The translations under genes were made by a program, and so were the position numbers. The notes under the pieces were generated by a model. It ran no database searches. It was not told where the DNA came from and saw nothing but the letters and a program-made list of their open reading frames with translations. A stretch of 64,000 nt of DNA from Pseudomonas fluorescens (lineage in GTDB: Bacteria > Pseudomonadota > Gammaproteobacteria > Pseudomonadales > Pseudomonadaceae), in NCBI RefSeq assembly GCF_900215245.1, contig NZ_LT907842.1, positions 5,394,001 through 5,458,000 of the forward strand. The letters are read 5' to 3'. Shown here piece by piece: positions 52,025 through 60,390 of this stretch (position 1 is the stretch's first letter; every line of letters starts with the position of its first letter).

Positions 52025-52471
52025 TCAACGTGGCGGCTTGTCGGGTGCCGGTTTTGACGCCGGCAGCGCGCAACGGTTATCGACACAGCGACGACCGCCC
52101 TCAGGGTGAGGTAACCACGCCAAATGCGGACGTAAACGGCAGAACAGGCGATAACCGAATTCAAACAGCGGGCGCAACGCGCGCCATGTCAGTGGTGCCG
52201 CCCAAACCCCCAGCCCCGCAGCTCGCCAGCTCCACAGGGTGGCGTCCAGGCCGGTCAGCCAGCGACCATCGGCGAAACGGGCATGCAGCACCGACTGCAT
52301 TTGCGCGAAGGTGAACCCTAGCGCCTCGGCGTCAAACGCCACGCTGCTGATGTCAACAAACAGCAGTCGAGTGTCTGAGGCGTGCCCTTGCAGGAGCTTG
52401 ATTTCGCGCGCGCACAGCGGGCAATCACCATCAAAGTACAGCGTCAGTGGCCAATGGGTTTTGTTGTACAT
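52025..52471 (-). CDS. DUF393 thiol-disulfide oxidoreductase-like protein
   Basis: 148-residue DCC-family protein. YFDGDCPLCAREIKLLQ carries the CxxC-like redox pair (CPLC). The middle has a hydrophobic stretch LWSWRAAGLGVWAAPLTWRA. It starts at the ATG at 52471, 12 bases after a TTATACA repeat. It is the first gene of the leftward photolyase cluster, 168 bases from folE. Function unknown; family members are linked to membrane redox in light-responsive operons. Confidence 0.82.
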   Translation of the reverse strand: MYNKTHWPLTLYFDGDCPLCAREIKLLQGHASDTRLLFVDISSVAFDAEALGFTFAQMQSVLHARFADGRWLTGLDATLWSWRAAGLGVWAAPLTWRALRPLFEFGYRLFCRLRPHLAWLPHPEGGRRCVDNRCALPASKPAPDKPPR

Positions 52472-52483
52472 CGAGCATGCCCG

Positions 52484-52528
52484 TGTATAAGTTTTGTACA
52501 AGATATGCTGAAATATACCGACTGACAA
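52484..52528 (-). promoter_or_regulatory. Promoter with TTRTACA repeats of the light/photolyase operon
   Basis: Leftward: TTGTCA (-35, 52528-52523), 17-base spacer, TATCTT (-10, 52505-52500). Two direct repeats TTGTACA (52501-52495) and TTATACA (52490-52484), 11 bases apart (one helical turn), overlap the -10 and start site, a typical repressor position. They resemble MerR/LitR-type operators, by inference. Confidence 0.55.
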
Positions 52529-52549
52529 TGGGCACTTTTTTTTGCTGTG

Positions 52550-53941
52550 CTATGGCTGAGGATGCTCAAACGCCTCGGCAAACAGGTCAGGTCGATAGCC
52601 GGCTGCGGCAAATAGATGCTCACGGGATTCGTCGATCGCCGCACGCAGCCGCTCACGGTCCACGCCCAGTACGTTGCCGCCGCGTTTGACGATGCGACCG
52701 TCGATCATGACCGTGTCAACATTGCTGCGTTCGGCCGCGTGTACCACGGTGCCGAATGCGTTGCCCGACGGGTAAAGGTTTATGTCCTGGGTATTGATAA
52801 GAATCAGATCAGCCTGTTTGCCGGGGGTCAGGCTGCCGATTTCGTCCTGTAATCCTGCACAGGCTGCGCCGTCAGCCGTGGCGGCTTTGAGCAGGCTATG
52901 AGCCGGCAGGGTCACCAGATGATGCGCTGAACCGCAGCAACGCTGCGGGTGCATGCCCATGACGCGTTGCAGGTAAAATGCCACCCGCATTTCCATAAAC
53001 ATATCGCCGCTATAGGACGTTTCGTTATCGACGCTCAGTCCCGGGCGGATACCGTGACGCAGCGCGGCCTGCATGGCGAACATTCCATCCTCGATGCCAT
53101 AGTGCGCATCGGAGCGCGGACATACGTTCACGCGCACACCCGCCTCGCGCAGGATTTGCCAACCTGCGTCCGGCAGTGCAGTGCAGTGGTTGAAAATGTT
53201 GTCCGGCCCGAGCAGTCCTTTGCGATGCAACCCTGCCAGCTCGGTTGCCATGTCTGCGCCAAAAAATTCGATGATGATCGGCAGGCCCAGCCGCCGGGCT
53301 TCAGCCCACAGTTCGGGTTCCAGTTGGGCCATCATGGCCAGCGAAACCAGGCTGTTGTCTGCATTTTTGAAATATTTCTGTTGCAGGCGTTCGAGGTTGC
53401 CGGGCCAGTGGGCTTTATCCCAGTCCCCGGAGACCGGCGCACCGCAGGCGTGAATCGAGCGAATACTTGCGTCAAGCAGCGCCTCGACAGCGGCATCGGA
53501 GTGCGCGCCGGTGCGGCTGTTATGGGAGTTATCAATCACGGTGGTGATGCCGGCGTCAATGCAGCCTAATGCGGTCAGCAGGTTGCCGATATACATGTCA
53601 CCTGGGCGATAGAATTTGGCGAACGAGTAGTGCGTGGCGTTGCAGTAGTCCTCAAGCGTTTGCGCGTTCGGATTAATCCGGCGCAGTTGCCCCTCCCAGG
53701 CATGGCGATGCGTATCCACCATGCCTGGCATGGCAATCATGCCGGATGCGTCGATAACAACGGCGTCGTCGACCTCAATGTGTGCCTTGATCGATGTGAT
53801 TGTGCTGCCTTCGATAAGGATATCGCCGCGGGCCAGGTTGCCTGTTTCACTGTCCATGCTGAGCACAGTGGCGCCGCGGATAAGGGTGCGGGCGGCTGGC
53901 GAGGCGGGCGGCGCGACGATGTTTCGGGTATATCCAGTCAT
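52550..53941 (-). CDS. Amidohydrolase (TrzA/AtzA-like)
   Basis: 463-residue metal-dependent hydrolase. It has the small beta-domain start (TLIRGATVLSMDSETGNLAR), HxH motif in GMVDTHRHAWEGQLRR, and the later INHC-like FNHCTALPDAGW, RSDAHYGIEDG and SVDNETSYSGD, which contribute metal ligands, then a C-terminal beta-domain (GKQADLILINTQDIN). No signal peptide. It could deaminate or dechlorinate an aromatic heterocycle or be a generic aminohydrolase. GGAG precedes the ATG. Divergent LysR gene lies 146 bases away. Confidence 0.86.
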   Translation of the reverse strand: MTGYTRNIVAPPASPAARTLIRGATVLSMDSETGNLARGDILIEGSTITSIKAHIEVDDAVVIDASGMIAMPGMVDTHRHAWEGQLRRINPNAQTLEDYCNATHYSFAKFYRPGDMYIGNLLTALGCIDAGITTVIDNSHNSRTGAHSDAAVEALLDASIRSIHACGAPVSGDWDKAHWPGNLERLQQKYFKNADNSLVSLAMMAQLEPELWAEARRLGLPIIIEFFGADMATELAGLHRKGLLGPDNIFNHCTALPDAGWQILREAGVRVNVCPRSDAHYGIEDGMFAMQAALRHGIRPGLSVDNETSYSGDMFMEMRVAFYLQRVMGMHPQRCCGSAHHLVTLPAHSLLKAATADGAACAGLQDEIGSLTPGKQADLILINTQDINLYPSGNAFGTVVHAAERSNVDTVMIDGRIVKRGGNVLGVDRERLRAAIDESREHLFAAAGYRPDLFAEAFEHPQP

Positions 53942-54086
53942 CTTCTGCTCTCCGTTTGAGTGGGGTGAACAGACGGTACGGAAAGTGATACTCCCGACAA
54001 AGACGGTTAAACTGTTTTAATTATTCAGCAAATACGAACAATACTGGCCGTTCGGCTGCTGCTGTCTTGGTTTATGGAAAAAGAAT

Positions 54087-54992
54087 ATGGACCGCATCCA
54101 GGCAATGCAGGTTTTCGTCCGTGTGGCAGAGGCGGGGAGCTTTATTCACGCGGCGCAAACGCTGTCGTTGCCGGCCTCTACGGTCACCAGCAGCATTAAG
54201 GGTCTTGAAAAATATCTGCAGGTGCGCCTGCTGAACAGAACCACGCGGCGGGTCAGCCTGACACCTGAGGGCGCACGGTATCTGGCGCAATGCCGGGAAA
54301 TCCTCGAACTGATCGAGCAGACCGAGGCCAGCCTGACGGAGTCCGCAAATCGGCCGCAGGGGCGATTGCGGGTGGATATGCCCGCAGGCATTGCGCATTT
54401 TATCGTCATGCCAAAGCTGAAAGACTTTTACACGCGGTACCCGGATATCTACCTGATGATAGGCGTCAACGATCGGCAGGTTGATCTGATTCAGGAGAAC
54501 GTGGATTGCGTGATTCGGACCGGGCAGCTCAATGACTCCACGCTTGTTGCACGCCCGCTCGGCCAGTTCCGCTGGGTGACGTGTGCGTCTGCGGCCTATC
54601 TGCAAGATAACGGCATTCCGCAGACTCCGGACGACTTGTCACATCACCGGGCGATTCATTATTTCTCGGGAAACGCCAGGCGAACCGGTGAAATGTGCTT
54701 CGGCACCGGCACTGAACAAATGTCAGTCCCGGTCAGCGGCGCTGCGGCCGTTAATGAGACAGGGCTCTACATAAAAATGTGCCTTGAAGGTTTCGGCCTG
54801 GTGCAGCTCGCCGAGAGAGTGGTCTCAGAGCATCTGCGGGAAGGGCGGCTGATCGAAGTCCTGGCAGACTGGCAACCCGCGTCCGTGCCGGTGACCTTGC
54901 TCTATCCGCATCAGCGTTTTCTCTCACCGGCAGTGCGAGCATTTGCTGACTGGGTGACCGAACTGATCCGCGACGGCAACTCGGCAAGTTGA
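54087..54992 (+). CDS. LysR-family regulator, divergent to the amidohydrolase
   Basis: 301-residue LysR regulator. N-terminal helix-turn-helix with MDRIQAMQVFVRVAEAGSFI and SLPASTVTSSIKGLEKYLQV, then the linker helix and effector domain with LMIGVNDRQVDLIQENVDCV and ETGLYIKMCLEGFGLVQLAE. It is transcribed away from the amidohydrolase gene, the usual arrangement for control of a neighbour. The 145-base gap has A/T-rich stretches but no clear T-N11-A site was picked. Confidence 0.9.
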   Translation: MDRIQAMQVFVRVAEAGSFIHAAQTLSLPASTVTSSIKGLEKYLQVRLLNRTTRRVSLTPEGARYLAQCREILELIEQTEASLTESANRPQGRLRVDMPAGIAHFIVMPKLKDFYTRYPDIYLMIGVNDRQVDLIQENVDCVIRTGQLNDSTLVARPLGQFRWVTCASAAYLQDNGIPQTPDDLSHHRAIHYFSGNARRTGEMCFGTGTEQMSVPVSGAAAVNETGLYIKMCLEGFGLVQLAERVVSEHLREGRLIEVLADWQPASVPVTLLYPHQRFLSPAVRAFADWVTELIRDGNSAS

Positions 54993-55078
54993 GTGCAGCG
55001 GATGGGGCACAGGTGGATAAAGCCGCACGGCCAAACATATAAGACCTTGACCTACGTGGACCCGGAAGGTGTTGCTGA

Positions 55079-55119
55079 GCCGGTTGCCTCGGCGGAGGAT
55101 ACCCGTCGAGGCAACCGGC
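55079..55119. terminator. Strong inverted repeat between convergent genes
   Basis: Perfect 13-base-pair inverted repeat GCCGGTTGCCTCG (55079-55091) and CGAGGCAACCGGC (55107-55119), loop 15, between the LysR gene and the convergent GAF-EAL gene. Acts as a terminator for either or both; no T-tract. Confidence 0.6.
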
Positions 55120-55126
55120 AGTCATT

Positions 55127-56908
55127 CTACTGGCACCGACCTTCTTCGCTTGCTTGTCCTATCCAGGCTTCCAAGGCCTTGGCGCTCATAGGCTTGGCTA
55201 TCAAGTAGCCCTGTGCTTCGGAACATCCCCACTGTATTAACAGGTCGAGGATTTCCTGGTTTTCTACCCCTTCTGCAACCACCTGGTAGCCGAGCCCCTT
55301 GGCCAGCCCGATGAGGGTTTTAACCAGTTGCTTGTCATTCTGATTGCTGCCCAACCCGCTGATCAGCGACTGGTCAAGCTTGACGGTATTGGCCGGGAGT
55401 TCTTTCAAATAAGCCCAGTTGCTGTAGCCGGTACCAAAGTCATCAACCGCTACCTCTACGCCAAACTGACGCACGCGCTCCAACTGCCGGATGACTTCGT
55501 CAGGGTCGGTCATGAGCATACTTTCGGTAAACTCAAGTTCAAAGCTGGCGGGGTCCAGGCCGTATTGTTGAATTTCATGAATCATCGCATCGACGAATTC
55601 GGCGTTTTCAAGATCGCTGACGGTAATGTTCATCGCAATACGCAGGTGCACGCCTTGCGCTTTCCAACTAATCGCTTGCTGGATGATTGCGTTGAGCACC
55701 CACAGTCCCACGGAGGGTATGAGTGCGGTTTTTTCAGCCAGGGGGATAAATTCAGCCGGGCTGATGGGGCCCAGTAACGGGTGCGTCCAACGTAATAGTG
55801 CTTCGACTGAGTGACACTGCCCTGAGGGCAGTTTGACTTTGGGCTGGTACACCAGGCTGAACTGTTTATCGGCGCTGACCGCTTCCGGCAACGAACTCAA
55901 CAACATGAACGCGCGTTGTTGAGCCGCATCAAAATGGGGTTCATAGAGCGACCATCCCAGCTTACGGTCACGGGCCTCATCCGCCGCACTGACCACCAGG
56001 CGCAGCCAGTCTTGCTGGAGCACAGCGCTGTGAATCGGCAGAACGCCAATCCCCACTTGCATGAGAATGGGGATGGCGTGGCACTCGACAGGCTTTTTGA
56101 AGTCCTTGAGGATGCTTTCACAAATGTGCTCGGCCGTCTGATCCTCCTCAAGCAGGAAACCAAACCGCGTCGGGCTTATTTTATAAAGTAGGCACTGTGG
56201 CGGTAACAGTTTTTGTAGACGCGCTTTGATTGCCAGGATCAAGTCTGCGGCAAAACTGTAGCCCAGCGCCTTTACGATATCGTTGAGGAACTTTGGCGAG
56301 ACGATATCAACGGCATACACCTGGCACGCGCTGTCAGCCTTTAGCGCCTGGCGTATATCTTCCTCAAGGCGCAGTCGATTAAACAGCCCCGTGGGTTGGT
56401 CGACAAAGTTTCGAGAGCGCATGCCGCGTATGCGCATCATCACCAGTTCAGCGAAACCTTTGAGCATCTCGCTATCACGCTCACTCATCGCAGGGCGTGA
56501 GACCGTATCAATGATGCACAGGCTTCCCAGCGTAAACCCCTCTTCGGTAATCAGTGGAGTACCCGCGTAATAGCGAATATACGGAGGCCCCGTGACCAGG
56601 GCATTGTCCGCAAAGCGCGGATCAAGCGTTGCGTCCAATACCTCCAACGGGGTGTTGTCCAGCGTCGAGTAAGCGCAGAAGGACACTTCCCGTGATGTCT
56701 GGGCTTCTTCAAGCCCTACGCGCGCTTTGAACCATTGCTGATGCTTATCAACGATCGAAATCAGCGCTATGGGGGCGTTGTAGTAAGCAGAAGCCATCTC
56801 GACGATTTTATCGAAGACAGCATCGTAATCGCTGTCAGTTGGACAAAATTTTTCGACCTCTTTAAGCCGTTCAATTTCATCCGGCGGAATAGGAGCGCCT
56901 TGGCCCAT
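55127..56908 (-). CDS. GAF-EAL phosphodiesterase with degenerate GGDEF
   Basis: 593-residue c-di-GMP turnover protein. A GAF domain (about 20-165) has VDKHQQWFKARVGLEEAQTS and GTPLITEEGFTLGSLCIID. The GGDEF part (about 175-325) is degenerate (KISPTRFGFLL in place of the active motif). The EAL domain (about 340-585) keeps VEALLRW, ELEFTESMLM, VDDFGTGYSN and VAEGVEN, so the phosphodiesterase should be active. The ATG at 56908 with GAGGA upstream is chosen; the frame stays open to 57040 (GTG) but the extension is not GAF-like. No adjacent cognate gene. Confidence 0.87.
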   Translation of the reverse strand: MGQGAPIPPDEIERLKEVEKFCPTDSDYDAVFDKIVEMASAYYNAPIALISIVDKHQQWFKARVGLEEAQTSREVSFCAYSTLDNTPLEVLDATLDPRFADNALVTGPPYIRYYAGTPLITEEGFTLGSLCIIDTVSRPAMSERDSEMLKGFAELVMMRIRGMRSRNFVDQPTGLFNRLRLEEDIRQALKADSACQVYAVDIVSPKFLNDIVKALGYSFAADLILAIKARLQKLLPPQCLLYKISPTRFGFLLEEDQTAEHICESILKDFKKPVECHAIPILMQVGIGVLPIHSAVLQQDWLRLVVSAADEARDRKLGWSLYEPHFDAAQQRAFMLLSSLPEAVSADKQFSLVYQPKVKLPSGQCHSVEALLRWTHPLLGPISPAEFIPLAEKTALIPSVGLWVLNAIIQQAISWKAQGVHLRIAMNITVSDLENAEFVDAMIHEIQQYGLDPASFELEFTESMLMTDPDEVIRQLERVRQFGVEVAVDDFGTGYSNWAYLKELPANTVKLDQSLISGLGSNQNDKQLVKTLIGLAKGLGYQVVAEGVENQEILDLLIQWGCSEAQGYLIAKPMSAKALEAWIGQASEEGRCQ

Positions 56909-57158
56909 GACAATCCTCGGAATACCTGTGGTCATATACACCGTATCAGACAGTGCCATCATTATGATGTTGTTTTTTTCTATCCTCGGATAGATGAACG
57001 GTAGGCAGGCGTGCAGCCACCCATCGACCACACGGATCACTCCATGGACTGCTTTATCTTGTGACCCGGCCTGCGATAAAGGTACTTTTTACACGCCTAG
57101 CGCTTTAAGACACCGGGTGGAGCAGGGCTCCGACGTGAATAAATAAGGAGTATGAGAT

Positions 57159-57722
57159 ATGCCCATTCAATCGCGCCTCAGCCCACTGTCTGAAGCACAC
57201 ATGGATGAAGCACAGAGAACCGTCCTCAGACAGATCATCAGCGGCCCACGAGGCAACCTTGACGGCCCGTTTTTAGCATGGATTCACAGCCCCGAGCTTG
57301 CCGATCATGCTCAACGGCTGGGAGCGTTTTGCCGATACGGCACGCGCCTGGAGCCTCGATTGACCGAGCTCGCTATTCTGCTCACTGCCGCTTGGTGGCA
57401 GTCCCAGGCGGAGTGGCAAATTCACGAACCCATTGCCCGTAGCGCGGGCGTGCCAGACAGCGTAATAGCGTCGCTCAAACAGCAGGTATTGCCCGAGTTC
57501 CAACGGGATGACGAGCGCATTGTGTATTGGCTTGGGAAGACCCTCTATGAATCTCGTCGTGTGGATGACGCCCTATACGCCGAAGCTGTTAGTTCGCTGG
57601 GCGAGCCAGCCGTTGTCGAGCTGATCGGGGTCTACGGGTACTACGCGTTAGTGGCGATGACGCTGAATGTTTTTGAGGTGCGTCGGGATGGCGATGTACC
57701 ACTGCCATTTCCCGAATCCTAG
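57159..57722 (+). CDS. Carboxymuconolactone-decarboxylase-family protein
   Basis: 187-residue all-helical protein of the CMD/AhpD fold: FLAWIHSPELADHAQRLGAF, RLTELAILLTAAWWQSQAEW and HEPIARSAGVPDSVI. The AhpD CxxC pair is absent (SQAEW where Cys-x-x-Cys would be), so it is a non-redox member; lactone decarboxylase activity is possible but unproven. AAGGAG lies 9 bases before the ATG. Stands alone. Confidence 0.82.
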   Translation: MPIQSRLSPLSEAHMDEAQRTVLRQIISGPRGNLDGPFLAWIHSPELADHAQRLGAFCRYGTRLEPRLTELAILLTAAWWQSQAEWQIHEPIARSAGVPDSVIASLKQQVLPEFQRDDERIVYWLGKTLYESRRVDDALYAEAVSSLGEPAVVELIGVYGYYALVAMTLNVFEVRRDGDVPLPFPES

Positions 57723-58140
57723 CGGTCGCTTCGAGTGACGCGAATGGTGGGTATGAACCCGGTCGGGGGCTGACCGGAAAAAGCTCGGTTGTTGGAGTTA
57801 TTTGGCGTGCGTGGCCCTTATTAAATCAGATTAATCTCGTGTATTTCTAGGCGTTCGAATATATGCGCGATCTGGATCTAGACATAGAGTTGTGCGGGGT
57901 AAAGGTGTCCTTTCGCGCCTTGGAGCCACATTGTCCAACGCGATAATCATCTGGAAAGAGGCCACGCTTTGGCTGGATATGGAACGCACAAAAGCATCGT
58001 TTTTTGACTGTTACATAGCAGATACTCGAAAAAGCACGAATGAGAATGAGTGGCAAATGGGAATCGCTGGTATATCATGCCTCGCGAAATTCCCGGCAGG
58101 TTGACTTTCCCGTCCGCTCATCCATCAGGTCAAAAAATCC
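57723..58140. promoter_or_regulatory. Intergenic region with Fur-box-like site upstream of the receptor
   Basis: 418 bases without a clear gene. A GAATGAGAATGAGTGGCAA stretch at 58038-58056 partly matches the Fur consensus (GATAATGATAATCATTATC; several mismatches), about 85-100 bases before the TonB receptor start. No other structure stood out. Confidence 0.4.
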
Positions 58141-60276
58141 ATGCGTCGTACCCTGATTTCTCTCTGCGTGCTTCAGTCGTTTTCCACGTTTGCCTGGGCG
58201 CAGGTTGCGAGTACCGAAAATACCAGCCTTGAACTGCAAGCCATCAATGTCACGGGCGAATCAAACCCGGAGACGGCGCAAGGACCGGTCAAGGGGTATC
58301 GCGCCACACGCTCTGCCAGTGCGACGCGCACTGACACCTCAATTCATGAGACGCCTCAGTCCATCAGCGTCGTGCCCAAAGACGTGGTCGAGGACATCGG
58401 TGCGACTCGCTTGCAGGAGGCCCTGGACTATGCGGGCGGCGTCGGCCGCGCGAACAACTTCGGCGGCCAGGGACTTACCAGCTTTACGGTGCGAGGCTTT
58501 ACCACAGCCGAGTTCTACCGCAACGGTTTTCCGATTAACCGTGGCTATCCAAGCATGCCGGACGCCAACAGCATTGAGCGCCTTGAAGTGCTTCGCGGAC
58601 CGGCGACGATGCTCTATGGGCGTGGCGATCCCGGCGGTACCTTCAATGTGGTCTCCAAGCAGCCATTGCCTGAGCGCACGGTCACATTGGGTAGCCAGCT
58701 GGATGATCAAGGTATGAAGCGCGGCACCCTGGATGCCTCCGGCCCACTGGACGAGCAAGGGCGCCTGGCCTATCGCCTCAACGTGGTAGGCGAGGGCGGT
58801 GACACCTTCCGTGACCATGTCTCAACCGAACGCTATGGGGTAACGCCGGTACTGAGTTGGCAGGTCAATGACGACACCAAGGTGATTTTCGAAGGCGACT
58901 TCATGCGCAACAATCATCCGCTTGATCGAGGCCTGACTCGTTTCGCCAACCAACGCGGCACCGCGTCCCGCGACACCTTCTGGGGTGAAAAATACGCCGG
59001 TAACCTGCACAACGATAACAACATGGCTCAGTTGCGGTTCGAGCACATGCTCAACGACAACTGGAGCCTGGGCGGCGGTTTCCAGTGGTTGGACGGTACG
59101 ATGAAGGGCAATGCGGTTGAGGCCAACGGCGCTACCAGCTTGAATGCCGATGGGCGAACGCTCCAGCGCAATTTCAACTACCGCAAGTTGGACTGGACCG
59201 ACAAAGACTATCAACTGAACCTGACCGGGCACTTTTCCACGGGAGCCTTTGATCACACGTTGCTGACCGGTGTCGAGTACGAAGTGTATGACTACTCGTC
59301 GATCATCCAACGCTCCAGCGGCGCGGCGGGGGCTTTTCCAATCGACATCTTCAACCCGGTCTATGGCCAGCCACGTCCGGCGCTGACGCGTACGCCTACC
59401 CACGACAAAGAAAACCTCAAAACTTACGCGGCCTTCGTGCAGGATCAAGTGGCATTGACCGAGCGTTTAAAAGTACTCGCCGGTGCGCGTTTTGAACGCT
59501 TCGAGCACGCGTACGAATCCTACGTACCCGGCGTGAAAAACTGGAACGCCGCCGACAACGCCGTCACTCCGCGCGTGGGTGTGATGTATGACCTCACTGA
59601 CACTGTCGCGATCTACGCGGATGCCGCACGCTCGTTCAAGCCCAACACGGGCGCCAGTCGCCAAGGCGGCGGGTTCGCGCCGGAGAAGGGCAAGTCCTAC
59701 GAGGTGGGTGTGAAGTGGGAAGCGCTTGACCGGCAGTTGAGTGTCGATGCGGCGATCTATCAGATCGACAAGAGCAATGTCCAGGGCGTCGACCCCGTTG
59801 ATTCAGCCTTCAATGTCGCGACAGGGCAGGTACGCAGTCGCGGCTTTGATCTGAACGTGGCCGGCAACCTGACGCCCGAGTGGCGGATGATCGGCGGCTA
59901 TGGCTACGTGGATGCCGCAGTGACCAAAGACACCAAGGTGCGCACCGGCACGCGCCTGGCGAATATTCCGCGCAATAGCTTCAGCCTGCTCAACGTGTAT
60001 GAATTTCAGGATGGCGCGCTCAAGGGATTGGGCCTCGGCGCAGGTGGAAAATACGTAGCCGAGCGTGCCGGGCAGACCGCCAACAGCACCTTCACGATGG
60101 GCGCTTACACCGTCGTCGACTTGCTCAGCTATTACAAAGTCAACGAAAAGGTCAGACTCAACCTCGACGTGAAGAACCTGTTCAACCGTGAGTACGAAGA
60201 AGGCTCGTTCCTGAACTTCTACGCTTACCCCGGTGAACCTCGTACGGTGCAAGTGGGCGTCACTTACACCCTATAG
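58141..60276 (+). CDS. TonB-dependent siderophore receptor
   Basis: 711-residue outer-membrane transporter, probably for ferric siderophores. Signal peptide ending FAWAQ (about 20), then the TonB-box-like LELQAINVTGE, plug domain with TPQSISVVPKDVVEDIGATR, FTVRGF and RLEVLRGPATMLYGRGDPGG, and a 22-strand beta-barrel ending FYAYPGEPRTVQVGVTYTL. It has no adjacent sigma/anti-sigma pair, and no N-terminal signalling domain (the plug follows the TonB box directly). A weak Fur-like site lies upstream. The ligand is not known. Confidence 0.93.
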   Translation: MRRTLISLCVLQSFSTFAWAQVASTENTSLELQAINVTGESNPETAQGPVKGYRATRSASATRTDTSIHETPQSISVVPKDVVEDIGATRLQEALDYAGGVGRANNFGGQGLTSFTVRGFTTAEFYRNGFPINRGYPSMPDANSIERLEVLRGPATMLYGRGDPGGTFNVVSKQPLPERTVTLGSQLDDQGMKRGTLDASGPLDEQGRLAYRLNVVGEGGDTFRDHVSTERYGVTPVLSWQVNDDTKVIFEGDFMRNNHPLDRGLTRFANQRGTASRDTFWGEKYAGNLHNDNNMAQLRFEHMLNDNWSLGGGFQWLDGTMKGNAVEANGATSLNADGRTLQRNFNYRKLDWTDKDYQLNLTGHFSTGAFDHTLLTGVEYEVYDYSSIIQRSSGAAGAFPIDIFNPVYGQPRPALTRTPTHDKENLKTYAAFVQDQVALTERLKVLAGARFERFEHAYESYVPGVKNWNAADNAVTPRVGVMYDLTDTVAIYADAARSFKPNTGASRQGGGFAPEKGKSYEVGVKWEALDRQLSVDAAIYQIDKSNVQGVDPVDSAFNVATGQVRSRGFDLNVAGNLTPEWRMIGGYGYVDAAVTKDTKVRTGTRLANIPRNSFSLLNVYEFQDGALKGLGLGAGGKYVAERAGQTANSTFTMGAYTVVDLLSYYKVNEKVRLNLDVKNLFNREYEEGSFLNFYAYPGEPRTVQVGVTYTL

Positions 60277-60390
60277 ACGCAGCAATCCATCAGACCCTAG
60301 CGCTCCAGTATGGGGCGCTTGCCAGATGTTCACGCTCAGGGTTGGCGGCGTAACCTAAATCGGTGTCCAAGATAACGTGCCTTTCCACGA

